Of a DNA stretch of 9,997 bases, positions 1-6,876 are shown in pieces (positions within the stretch are counted from its first letter, which is position 1; every line of letters begins with the position of its first letter). Under the pieces are notes generated by a model. That model was given only the letters and a program-made list of their open reading frames with translations. It had not been told where the DNA came from and did not search any database. Source of the DNA: Bacillota bacterium (lineage in GTDB: Bacteria; Bacillota; UBA4882; UBA8346); assembly GCA_023415835.1 (NCBI GenBank), contig JAEZJK010000119.1, forward strand, positions 1 to 9,997. Reading direction: 5' to 3'. A program made the position numbers and the translations under genes.

Positions 1-431
1 ATATACTCCTCTCCACATACTTGAAATCCCACTTTAGTATAGAAAGACATTAACTCCTGTTTTGAACCTGCAACCGTAAATTCAATATTATTTTCTTTAC
101 AATAATTAATCATAAATTTAAACATCTGGACTATACACATAGAATTTCCCTTTAAACACGGGTCTGTACATAGGCGACTGATTTCAACTCCGCGACTTTC
201 TTTTGCAAAACTTGAACCCGAATCTTCATCAATTTCAAACCTATCAATCTCATCATTCCTTAAAATCCTAAACATACCGACAATCTTTCTACCGTTCTTA
301 TCATAGATAAAGAAATGATGAGCAAATCTATCAAAGTAATCTATGTACTCCTTTAACTTACCTTTATAGGCATATTTACGAAATTGATGTATAAAATCTT
401 TATTTAATTCAAAACTAACTTCCTCAATCAA
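1..431 (-). CDS. FeeM-like GNAT-fold acyltransferase, C-terminus cut by window edge
   Basis: Reading the minus strand from 431 gives 143 uninterrupted codons that leave the window without a stop. Visible features are a GMFRIL strand (about residues 52-57), FEIDED (about 65-70), the motif EISRLCTDP (about 83-91), KGNSMC (94-99), and a GNAT-like ending SFYTKVGF (about 129-136). This order (conserved FR.L, then a conserved E.SRL..DP, then the acyl-CoA-site KG) is that of the LuxI/FeeM branch of GNAT-fold enzymes, which join an acyl chain to an amino acid or homoserine lactone. Substrate cannot be read from the sequence. No ATG is available; TTG at 429-431 is chosen because GGGGGT lies 7 bases upstream on the coding strand. 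The gene diverges from the regulator remnant ending at 683, and a tandem TTGATCAA site lies between them. A plain GNAT N-acetyltransferase is the main alternative. Confidence 0.6.
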   Translation of the reverse strand, partial: MIEEVSFELNKDFIHQFRKYAYKGKLKEYIDYFDRFAHHFFIYDKNGRKIVGMFRILRNDEIDRFEIDEDSGSSFAKESRGVEISRLCTDPCLKGNSMCIVQMFKFMINYCKENNIEFTVAGSKQELMSFYTKVGFQVCGEEY

Positions 432-483
432 GATTACTACCCCCAATTTATTTCTAATAAAAAAACTTCTTTGTTAGGTATAG

Positions 484-516
484 CGTATAACATGGTTTTG
501 ATCAATCTTTGATCAA
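484..516 (-). promoter_or_regulatory. Tandem TTGATCAA operator, copy 1 (SARP-box-like)
   Basis: The palindromic 8-mer TTGATCAA occurs at 498-505 and again at 509-516, a period of 11 bp. The stretch 486-537 aligns without gaps to 1968-2019 (42 of 52 bases identical by hand count), where the same pair of motifs precedes the NHL lipoprotein gene. Reading toward the acyltransferase, the bases matching the TATAAT box of the other copy are degenerate; TATACG (484-489) or TATACC (477-482) could serve as a -10. The site is inferred to control the divergent minus-strand gene and perhaps the lost regulator. Confidence 0.5.
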
Positions 517-569
517 GGTTTTCTCAAAAGAGGATGAATACAAGAAAATATCGAGTTTTACAATAACTA

Positions 570-683
570 CTGGCCGCCGGCAATCAATATCAAACCCTGG
601 TTAAGCTTTTGAAAAAAGAACTGGAGCTTGCGCCGGAGCAGCAAATCAGGGAGTTGTATTACAAGCTGTGCGGGGCGGAGTAA
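570..683 (+). pseudogene. 3' remnant of a second SARP/ATPase regulator (BTAD C-terminus)
   Basis: Codons from 570 to the TAA at 681-683 read LAAGNQYQTL, then KLLKKELELAPE, then IRELYYKLCGAE. This matches the last 37 codons of the intact regulator at 2079-5405, whose ending reads LAAGNQYQTLV...LKKELELAPE...RELYYKLCGSE. No start codon or ribosome site precedes it. The sequence just upstream (486 to about 560) instead matches the intergenic region upstream of the intact regulator. The remnant therefore looks like a paralogous regulator that lost roughly 3.2 kb by internal deletion, fusing its upstream region to its final codons near 560-570. It lies divergent from the acyltransferase at 1-431, mirroring the intact regulator and the lipoprotein gene. 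Confidence 0.85.
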
Positions 684-945
684 TGATAAGTAACTTGGCA
701 AAAGGCATCCTGTCCATTCCTTTAGACAATACGTATTTGACTAGGAGGCTAGTCATTTGATTGACTTGCCTCCATCCGATAGAATATCGAAATCAGACCT
801 TAATAGCATGAATTTTTAATTTTTTACCTTTCTACTTGACAAGGAACAGTTTAAACAAGGTACAGGCGAGTTTTTTATTTTTTTGGTGTACTTATACCTT
901 CGATAAAGAAGGGGTTAAGTCTCTTAGCTCCGTAACCGGCCTGGG
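684..945. other. Gene-free stretch between regulator remnant and lipoprotein gene
   Basis: No convincing coding region was found. It holds the competing hairpins at 738-773 and an AT-rich part (about 810-900) with T runs at 870-885. A weak 5-bp stem (CCTTC/GAAGG, near 897-912) follows the lipoprotein stop on the minus strand but lacks a T run, so no terminator is called for that gene. Confidence 0.5.
738..773 (+). repeat. Two overlapping, mutually exclusive hairpins
   Basis: Hairpin 1 pairs TGACTAG (738-744) with CTAGTCA (749-755) around the loop GAGG. Hairpin 2 pairs GGAGGC (744-749) with GCCTCC (768-773), then, after a T/T mismatch, AGTCA (751-755) with TGACT (762-766) around a 6-base loop. 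Both need bases 744-755, so only one can form at a time. Neither is followed by a T run on either strand. The structure lies 55 bp after the regulator remnant's stop. It may be a degenerate terminator or attenuator-like element of the lost gene, or a protein site. Confidence 0.45.
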
Positions 946-1914
946 TCATTTAACTGGTTTAAACTTCTGGATGCGACAATTATTATAATCCGCCACATAA
1001 ACATTGCCGCCGGCGTCCACCGCGACACCGTGTGGAAGATTGAACTGTCCGTCGCCGGTGCCGTATGATCCCCACTTGGTCAGGAAGGTACCGGTAGCGT
1101 TGAACTTATGAATGCAATTACCTTCATCATCCACCACATAAACGTTGCCGCCGGTGTCTACCGCGACACTGCGTGGAAAGTTAAACTGTCCGTCGCCGGT
1201 AGTACCGTATGAACCCCACTTGGTTAGGAAGGTACCAGTAGCGCTGAACTTTTGGATGCGATGATTACTCCCATCCGCCACATAAACGTTGTCGCCGGCG
1301 TCCACCGCGATCCCGGTTAGATTATAAAACTGTTCCTCCCCGGTACCTTGTGAACCCCACTGGGCCAGGAAGGTACCAGAAGCGCTTAACTTCTGGATGC
1401 GATTATTACCCGAATCCGTCACATAAACGTTGCCGATGGCATCCACCGCGACCCTGCCTGGAACATCAAACTGTCCTTCCCCGGTACCTTTTGAACCCCA
1501 ACTTTTCAGGAAAGTACGATCAGCGCTAAATTTTTGGATGCGATTATTACCCGAATCCACCACATAAACGTTGTCGTAGGCGTCCACCGCAACCCCGGAT
1601 GGATCATTAAACTGTCCGTCCCCGGAACCCTGTGAACCCCACTGGGCTAGGAAGGTACCAGTAGCGCTAAATTTTTGGATGCGATTATTACCCGAATCCA
1701 CCACATAAACGTTGCCGTAGGCGTCCACCGCAACCTCGTGTGGACCATAAAACTGTCCGTCCTCGGTACCGGGTGAACCCCATGAGTCCTCAAAAATATA
1801 CTGAGTCGTCCCGCCACCACCAGGATTGCTACTGCCACTACCCCCGCCGCAACCGGACAGGGTGACAGCCAATATCAGCATAGCTGTCAAACTAAAGTAA
1901 AGAATTTTTTTCAT
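946..1914 (-). CDS. Secreted NHL-repeat lipoprotein (six-bladed beta-propeller)
   Basis: The 322-residue product starts with a lipoprotein signal peptide: basic MKK, a hydrophobic core, and the lipobox L19-S-G-C22. A Gly/Ser-rich linker to about residue 37 would tether it to the outer face of the membrane. From about residue 46 it consists of six NHL repeats of 46-49 residues, each running G-x-GQF...P..VAVD...NVYV.D..N.RIQKF...GTFL..WGS, enough to close a six-bladed propeller. NHL propellers usually bind proteins, nucleic acid or ligands, or rarely are enzymes; no catalytic residues stand out, so a binding role is inferred. The ATG at 1912-1914 is supported by GGAG 8 bases upstream on the coding strand. 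A TATAAT box (1964-1969) and tandem TTGATCAA motifs lie upstream, shared with the divergent regulator at 2079, which probably controls it. The repeats are also clear direct repeats in DNA of about 140-147 bp. Confidence 0.9.
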   Translation of the reverse strand: MKKILYFSLTAMLILAVTLSGCGGGSGSSNPGGGGTTQYIFEDSWGSPGTEDGQFYGPHEVAVDAYGNVYVVDSGNNRIQKFSATGTFLAQWGSQGSGDGQFNDPSGVAVDAYDNVYVVDSGNNRIQKFSADRTFLKSWGSKGTGEGQFDVPGRVAVDAIGNVYVTDSGNNRIQKLSASGTFLAQWGSQGTGEEQFYNLTGIAVDAGDNVYVADGSNHRIQKFSATGTFLTKWGSYGTTGDGQFNFPRSVAVDTGGNVYVVDDEGNCIHKFNATGTFLTKWGSYGTGDGQFNLPHGVAVDAGGNVYVADYNNCRIQKFKPVK

Positions 1915-1963
1915 TACGACACTCCTTTTTTGAAATAATTAATTGGAACATTTTTCAGATAAG

Positions 1964-1998
1964 ATTATATAACATGACTTTGATCAAATTTTGATCAT
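1964..1998 (-). promoter_or_regulatory. SARP-type promoter of the NHL lipoprotein gene
   Basis: Reading toward the lipoprotein, TATAAT occupies 1964-1969. Upstream of it lie TTGATCAA (1980-1987) and ATGATCAA (1991-1998) in an 11-bp period, and no good -35 hexamer is present. If the repeat is taken as the heptamer ATCAAAR (Rs at 1979 and 1990), the downstream one ends about 8-9 bp before the -10 box. SARP regulators (ActII-ORF4, DnrI, AfsR) are known to bind direct repeats 11 bp apart placed about 8 bp from the -10 in place of a -35. The neighbouring regulator has a SARP-type C-terminus, so it is the inferred ligand. Confidence 0.6.
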
Positions 1999-2078
1999 GG
2001 CTTCCCAAAAAAAGGATGACTTAGGGGAAATGTCGAACTTTACCATTAAATTATGCTTTATTATGGTATTGGGGAGAG

Positions 2079-5000
2079 ATGGTGCAGAAAATGGCCGAGA
2101 TTATGATTACCAAACTGATGCCGCCTTTCTATTCCAAGGAAAGGTTGGTTGAAAGGCCTCGGCTGCTTGAGTTGTTAACCAAAGCCGGCAGCTATAAATT
2201 AATTCTGCTGATCGCGCCGGCCGGATACGGTAAAACCACCCTGGCTCTCCAATATATCAATCGCTTAAACCGACCCGCAGTATGGTATCAGTTGGACAGC
2301 TACGATAATGACCCGGCTGTTTTCGTCCAATATCTGGTCACGGGAATCCGCCAATACCTGCCGGACTATGGCCGGGAAACCTTGCAGATACTGGCCCAGG
2401 TCCAGGGAAACATCGGTTCCTCGTTACGCCTTGTCGCCACCTCCCTGGTGAACGGCCTGGCGGAACCGGCGGCCCAGGGACTGATCCTGGTACTGGACGA
2501 TTATCACCTGATCAAAGAACCCCTCATCGACCGGCTGCTGCAAGAACTGTTAGAACACTTGCCCGGTGGGGTTTCGGTGCTGCTCGCCAGCAGGTCGGCA
2601 CCCGGCCTGATCTTGTCCCGCCTAAGGGTGGCCGGCGAATTGGCGGCCCTCGGTTTTGAAGAACTCCGTTTTAACAGCCGGGAGATCGGGGAGTATCTGG
2701 CCCATTCGCGCCAGCCGCTTTCCAACCAGCAGATCGCCGACCTGGAACTCAAAACCGCTGGGTGGCCGGCGGCCTTATGCCTACTTAACCAATCCACCCC
2801 CGAGATTTCAATTACTTTGCTTAACCGGGGGACAGCGGCGGTCTATGACTTCCTGGCTGCGGAAATCTTGGACCGCCAACCTGAGCACATCAAACAATTT
2901 CTGATGGAGAGCTCAGTTTTGGAGTTTATTACTGCCGAGGACTGCAATTTACTAATGGAGCGGAATGATTCGGCTGTGATGATCGAAAATCTTTTGCAAC
3001 ACCAACTTTTTTTAATCCCATTGGATGGGGAGGAGCGGGCCTATCGCTATCACCATTTGTTCCGGGATTTTTTGTTAAACCATTTAAACTCAAGGAAAAA
3101 AGAATTATACCTACGCGCCGGCAGGATGGTCCGGAGTAAAGAAAATTGGGACGCGGCGGTGGAGTATTTTTTAAACGGCGGGGATGAGCCGGAATTAGTA
3201 CAGACCCTGATTATCGCCGGGCGGCAGGCTTTTCTCCATGGACGCTGGCAGACGGTCCAACGTTGGTTGGGGCTGCTCGGTCAAGATACGGTCAAGGGCC
3301 AGCCATGGCTATCCTTGTTCCAGGCCAAGGTTGAGATTAAACGGGGCAGGCTGGAAGCGGCCCAATCCTGGATTGAAATTGCCGTTGCCTTATTTTTAAG
3401 CCGGGGCGACCGGGACGGCCTGGCCGAATCCCAGTTGGCCCAGGCCCGGATCTTTTTCGGCCGGGGATGCTATCAGGAATCGGAGGATGTTTTAGAGCAA
3501 GCCGGGGAGTCTTTAGGGACAGCCCGTTTCGACGTAACGCTGGAGCGGGCTTTGATCCGTTTCGCAACCGGTAAATTTAAAGAGTCGGAACAGTTGCTAT
3601 TGCAGGCTTTGGCTTTTGCCGCACACCTAGCGGATGATTATATTACTGCTAATATTTTGGAAGCCCTGGGCCATGCCAATTATTTTCTGGCCAATTTTCC
3701 TAAGGCGCTGGAATATTATCAAAAAGGCGCCCAACTGTGCCCGGACCGGATCCTGCCCGGTTTCTACATGCAGGATTTTCGCCCGGACATCTATCAAAAA
3801 TGGGGGGAGACGGATCAGGCCTATGAATACGCTGAGCGGAATGTGGCGGCCAAGGAGAAACTGGGGCTGATCGATTCCCTCCCCTCGGCATATTATCAGA
3901 TGGCCGAGATTTTAGTGGTTCGGGAAGAATATGATAAGGCGGAGGAGTACTATCTGCGCGCTGTCAACTTGGCCAGGGAGCACGGCGGCGATCTGGTTTT
4001 CCTGGCTTTAAATCTGGCCGATTTGGCCAAATGTTACTATTTACAGGGAAATTTAACACAAGCCAGAGCCGCCGCCGAAGAGGCCCTGCGAGAATCGGGC
4101 CGGCAGTCGGGTCTGGCCCCGGCGGTATGCAAAGGAACCGTCGGAATCATCTTTCTAGAGACGGGTGATCCCGTTTATGCCGGGCAATTATTACATGAAT
4201 CACAGGTAGCTTTGGAACAGATGGATTTCCAAATTATCCTGCACTATGTCTACGGCTGCCTGGCCTATTTATATTTTAAGCAGGGCGATGGAGAGAGCTT
4301 TTCCGGGTTTGCCCAAAAAACTCTGGCGATGAGCGCCTCCAAAAATTTTGTCAATTTTCTCGTATGCCTTTACCAAATCTTTGCGCCGACGCTCCGTTAT
4401 GGACTGGAGTACGGCGTGGAGGTTGCCTTTGTGCAAAAAATCTTGCTCCGGGCGGGCGAGAAATACCTGGACCTTTTAAGCGAATTAGCGGTTCATTCCG
4501 ACCCCCAAGTCCGTCTGCGGATTATCCCTGTGCTGGAGCGGATGAAGAATGACAAGGCCGGGGCGCTTCTGAAAATGCTAAGGGAGGATTCCGATCCCCG
4601 GGTAAAGGCGGCGGCCGTTGAAAAGAGTAAGGAGTTGACGGTTTTTTCCCCGGGTGGAGAACCGGAACTCCGCATCCATTGTCTGGGGCCGCTCCGGGTC
4701 TTCTGCGGAACGGCCGAGATGCCCGCTGGGGCTTGGCGGATCGCCAAGGCCCGCGATTTGTTGCTTTATCTGGCTCATAAGGGAGAGATGGTCAACATTG
4801 ACCGAATCTTTGAAGATTTGTGGCCGGAAATATCCTTGGATAAAGCCCAGTCCACTTTTTACAGCGCTTTATACTGGCTGCGCCGGGTACTAAACCCGGG
4901 AAACGGCCGCCGCTTTGTCCAATACCACGGCAAATGCTGCGGACTGTCGCCGGAATGTTATGGTACGGATCAACAACGGTTTGAAAACCTGCTGACGGGG

Positions 5001-5405
5001 GCGCTCGGATCAAGCGGGGAGCCGGAAATCGATCAAGCCAGACTTGAAGAAGCGGTTGCCCTATACTGCGGCGATTACTTGCAGGATTTTGATTACCCTT
5101 GGGCCTTGCCCCTCAGGGAACATTTGAAGCGCCAATTTTTGGAAGCCAGCATTAGACTGGCCCGAATCTGGCTGCGCCAAAACCAATATGCCCGGGTGAT
5201 AACCGGTTTGCATAAATTGGCGCAAACCAACCCGTTGCATGAGGAGATCCACCGCTTGTTAATGTCGGCCTATGCCGGTTCCGGAGACAGGCTGGCGGCA
5301 GGCAACCAATATCAGACCCTAGTCCGGCGTTTGAAAAAAGAACTGGAACTGGCGCCGGAGCCGGAAACCAGGGAATTGTACTATAAGCTGTGCGGGTCGG
5401 AGTAA
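2079..5405 (+). CDS. MalT-like STAND ATPase regulator with SARP-type (wHTH + BTAD) C-terminus
   Basis: The 1108-residue protein has a STAND NTPase domain with Walker A APAGYGKT (46-53), Walker B LILVLDDYH (135-143), LLASRSAP (168-175) and the MalT-type LKTAGWPAAL (224-233). Residues about 350-790 are TPR-like helical repeats, followed by a short HEAT-like part (about 798-853, with HSDPQVRLR and DSDPRVKAA). An OmpR/SARP winged helix follows (about 862-945, from LGPLRVF through LWPEIS to the helix ending YWLRRVL), then a bacterial transcriptional activator domain to the end (about 960-1105). There is no C-terminal LuxR helix-turn-helix, so DNA binding is by the SARP domain. Such proteins are signal-gated activators that oligomerise when ligand and ATP are bound. 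ATG 2079 has GGGGAGAG almost abutting it; GTG 2082 or ATG 2091 (MAEIM) may be the true start. It diverges from the NHL lipoprotein, its probable target. Confidence 0.88.
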   Translation: MVQKMAEIMITKLMPPFYSKERLVERPRLLELLTKAGSYKLILLIAPAGYGKTTLALQYINRLNRPAVWYQLDSYDNDPAVFVQYLVTGIRQYLPDYGRETLQILAQVQGNIGSSLRLVATSLVNGLAEPAAQGLILVLDDYHLIKEPLIDRLLQELLEHLPGGVSVLLASRSAPGLILSRLRVAGELAALGFEELRFNSREIGEYLAHSRQPLSNQQIADLELKTAGWPAALCLLNQSTPEISITLLNRGTAAVYDFLAAEILDRQPEHIKQFLMESSVLEFITAEDCNLLMERNDSAVMIENLLQHQLFLIPLDGEERAYRYHHLFRDFLLNHLNSRKKELYLRAGRMVRSKENWDAAVEYFLNGGDEPELVQTLIIAGRQAFLHGRWQTVQRWLGLLGQDTVKGQPWLSLFQAKVEIKRGRLEAAQSWIEIAVALFLSRGDRDGLAESQLAQARIFFGRGCYQESEDVLEQAGESLGTARFDVTLERALIRFATGKFKESEQLLLQALAFAAHLADDYITANILEALGHANYFLANFPKALEYYQKGAQLCPDRILPGFYMQDFRPDIYQKWGETDQAYEYAERNVAAKEKLGLIDSLPSAYYQMAEILVVREEYDKAEEYYLRAVNLAREHGGDLVFLALNLADLAKCYYLQGNLTQARAAAEEALRESGRQSGLAPAVCKGTVGIIFLETGDPVYAGQLLHESQVALEQMDFQIILHYVYGCLAYLYFKQGDGESFSGFAQKTLAMSASKNFVNFLVCLYQIFAPTLRYGLEYGVEVAFVQKILLRAGEKYLDLLSELAVHSDPQVRLRIIPVLERMKNDKAGALLKMLREDSDPRVKAAAVEKSKELTVFSPGGEPELRIHCLGPLRVFCGTAEMPAGAWRIAKARDLLLYLAHKGEMVNIDRIFEDLWPEISLDKAQSTFYSALYWLRRVLNPGNGRRFVQYHGKCCGLSPECYGTDQQRFENLLTGALGSSGEPEIDQARLEEAVALYCGDYLQDFDYPWALPLREHLKRQFLEASIRLARIWLRQNQYARVITGLHKLAQTNPLHEEIHRLLMSAYAGSGDRLAAGNQYQTLVRRLKKELELAPEPETRELYYKLCGSE

Positions 5406-5445
5406 TGATCAAAACCGCTTAAACAAGTGGTTGACTATGGAGTAG

Positions 5446-5730
5446 CATAATTCGCGCCTGTACAATAGATTAACTGTACAATGTGATAAAAAATTTTTCG
5501 TTCAAAATTTGTTAGAATCTAAATTGGGGTTTGATAATCCAGAATGGAGCAGGGATGATAGATATTTCGCAATCAATAATGTCATTGCCGTCCATGATAT
5601 TTCGGCATTAATTGATCTTTATGTATATGAACTAAAAAAACATAAATTCAGATTAATATATAAAAATAATAAAAGTGGTGGTTTAGGCTTTTCCAATAGT
5701 AATAGATTTTTTGTTTGTGGTCTTTCCTGA
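5446..5730 (+). pseudogene. Truncated beta-propeller fragment, paralogue of the gene at 8308
   Basis: The frame is open from after the TAG at 5443-5445 to the TGA at 5728-5730, with no ATG and no ribosome site; TTG 5509 is the first near-start codon. The readable part carries a TolB-like propeller motif, PEWSRDDRYFAI, close to QWSWDSKYIYIS at residues 121-132 of the protein at 8308-9171. It continues through LYVYELKKHKFRLIY, parallel to KIYRCDISNGNKELIF there. Like that gene, it is followed directly by the duplicated element (5737). It is best read as the 3' half of a related propeller gene whose front was lost. Two copies of CTGTACAAT (5458-5466 and 5474-5482) lie at its start. A short real protein is possible but unlikely. 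Confidence 0.6.
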
Positions 5731-5802
5731 ATTATTAGAGCGATACAAAATCGATACAAAATTGATACTCAAATGGGGGTACTTCCGTGGTATGATGGTA
5801 AT

Positions 5803-5906
5803 GTGAAAGAAAACTAAATAAAACCTATTATAAACCGGCGCCGTCGGTTTGTAACCAAATAGGTTATAGGAGAGATGAGGAAGTAATTTTTATTACTTCC
5901 TTTTTT
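5803..5906 (+). ncRNA. Candidate small structured RNA in repeat copy A
   Basis: Inferred transcript of about 100 nt from just after TATGAT (5791-5796) to the terminator. AACCTATT (5822-5829) pairs with AATAGGTT (5858-5865), and inside it AAACCG (5832-5837) pairs with CGGTTT (5845-5850). In copy B the outer arm differs, yet pairing is kept by a G-U pair. No -35 box is seen at normal spacing, so the start is a guess. It could also be the leader of something now lost. Confidence 0.4.
5878..5906 (+). terminator. Intrinsic terminator in repeat copy A
   Basis: AGGAAGTAAT (5878-5887) pairs perfectly with ATTACTTCCT (5892-5901) around a TTTT loop, and a run of six T (5901-5906) follows directly. Confidence 0.9.
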
Positions 5907-5966
5907 GATCCGTAAATAGAGACCCAAAAAAACGATACAAAAGGTGCTCCGAATGGGGTACCTTCG

Positions 5967-6148
5967 TGAATCTGTCCGTTAGAACATTCAGCTATATGAC
6001 TAATTATGAATATTGTTTGAAGTGCGGTGCAGAGATGATTTGCTGCTTCTAGCTTCCGGAAAGCCGGGCTGGGCTAATGATCCTGGTTAGTTTAAAAAAG
6101 TAAAGTCCAACAGGGAAGATAATTGAAACGATTGGGGGCGAAGTAGAA
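5967..6148. other. Leader region upstream of the membrane-anchored protein gene
   Basis: No well-supported gene. It includes a possible 18-codon frame (5996-6052) encoding a CxxC zinc-ribbon-like stub (YCLKCGAEM) without a ribosome site, and a small CCGG-AAAG-CCGG hairpin near 6056-6067. A promoter for the gene at 6149 is presumably here but no convincing hexamer pair was found. Confidence 0.4.
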
Positions 6149-6754
6149 ATGAAAAAAACCTTTGTTTTTTTGTTTATCGGATCAATACTCGGTGCTTTTT
6201 TATGGGCTAAATTGATATTAAAACCTGTCGAACCGGATAACTCCGGTTCTACGCCGACGATCAGGTTAAAAAAGTTTGCAGCGGAAAATACAAAACCAGA
6301 TCCGTCCTATCAGATAAAAAACCGGGTAGTTCTTCCGAACTCACTCACGGAACAAATAAAGCCAGGTTCGGAAGAGTATTTAATCGGGGCAACTTTTCTT
6401 AAAAATGAGAATGGTGAAATAGTGGAGAGTATTGAAAGCCCGGTAAAGGTTTTAAAAAATGAATCCGGAGATCTTGAGATTGAAACCGAAACACCGGTTA
6501 TAGTAATTGCTCCCCGGGAGCGGCAAAGCCGCTGGAAGGCGGTAATAACTGTCCCTGACGCCGGACCGGGTTTGGCGTATCAATGGAAAAAGTTTTGGTT
6601 GCTAGACTGTGACATTATGATAACAACCTCCGGATTGGCGACCGGCGTCTCCAAAAAGTTTAGCTACGGCTATCTGGGTTTCGCCGGGAATTGGAATATT
6701 GACGAGGGCCGCTTGGAACCCATCGGCTATCTCGGAATTGGAATTCAATTTTGA
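6149..6754 (+). CDS. Membrane-anchored protein of unknown function
   Basis: The 201-residue product is not recognised. It begins MKKTFVFLFIGSILGAFLWA, a single hydrophobic segment (about residues 4-24) that works as a membrane anchor or uncleaved signal. A Pro/Lys-rich stretch follows (about 27-60), then a compact, probably beta-rich extracytoplasmic domain. The end (about residues 165-201) alternates Gly and aromatic residues (GVSKKFSYGYLGF ... YLGIGIQF), a pattern seen in some phage-encoded small membrane proteins; this is a loose resemblance only. ATG 6149 has only a weak GGGGG ribosome site about 10 bases upstream. An intrinsic terminator at 6849 separates it from the hydrolase-like gene at 6979. 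It lies between the two copies of the duplicated element. Confidence 0.75.
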   Translation: MKKTFVFLFIGSILGAFLWAKLILKPVEPDNSGSTPTIRLKKFAAENTKPDPSYQIKNRVVLPNSLTEQIKPGSEEYLIGATFLKNENGEIVESIESPVKVLKNESGDLEIETETPVIVIAPRERQSRWKAVITVPDAGPGLAYQWKKFWLLDCDIMITTSGLATGVSKKFSYGYLGFAGNWNIDEGRLEPIGYLGIGIQF

Positions 6755-6848
6755 ATAAACGTGTATTGATAATGATTTTTCTAGGTATTATAGTTGGCCC
6801 GGATGGCGAAATGTTCAGTTGTAGGCAGCGATATGTTTTTAATAAGAG

Positions 6849-6876
6849 AAGGGAGTAACGAACTACTCCCTTTTTT
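6849..6876 (+). terminator. Intrinsic terminator after the gene at 6149
   Basis: AAGGGAGTA (6849-6857) pairs with TACTCCCTT (6864-6872) around the loop ACGAAC, followed by a T run (6871-6876). It ends the transcript of the gene at 6149-6754. Confidence 0.9.

Larger units (their letters stand above)
5737..5950 (+). repeat. Duplicated structured element, copy A
   Basis: This stretch matches 9200-9416 in the same orientation. It opens with CGATACAAAA at 5741-5750 and 5752-5761, and a third degenerate unit (TGATAC) at 5763, an exact 11-bp period. Positions 5785-5823 are identical to 9251-9289 over 39 bases, including TATGAT (5791-5796), a possible -10. A hairpin and an intrinsic terminator follow, and a final CGATACAAAA stands at 5933-5942. 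It lies just after a truncated propeller gene, as the other copy lies after the full one. No coding frame is conserved between copies and no terminal inverted repeats are seen, so it is not called an insertion sequence. Confidence 0.8.

Noticed and set aside
854..888. T-rich run on the plus strand that looks like a terminator tail
   Set aside because: No stable stem precedes the T run, so it is not called a terminator.
1647..1838. Frame inside the NHL gene and several frames inside the regulator
   Set aside because: They are out-of-frame shadows of strongly supported coding sequences, some repeating only because the real gene has DNA repeats.
5996..6052. Short frame MTNYEYCLKCGAEMICCF with a CxxC zinc-ribbon look
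   Set aside because: Only 18 codons, no ribosome site and no second CxxC pair; too short to call a gene, perhaps a scrap of one.
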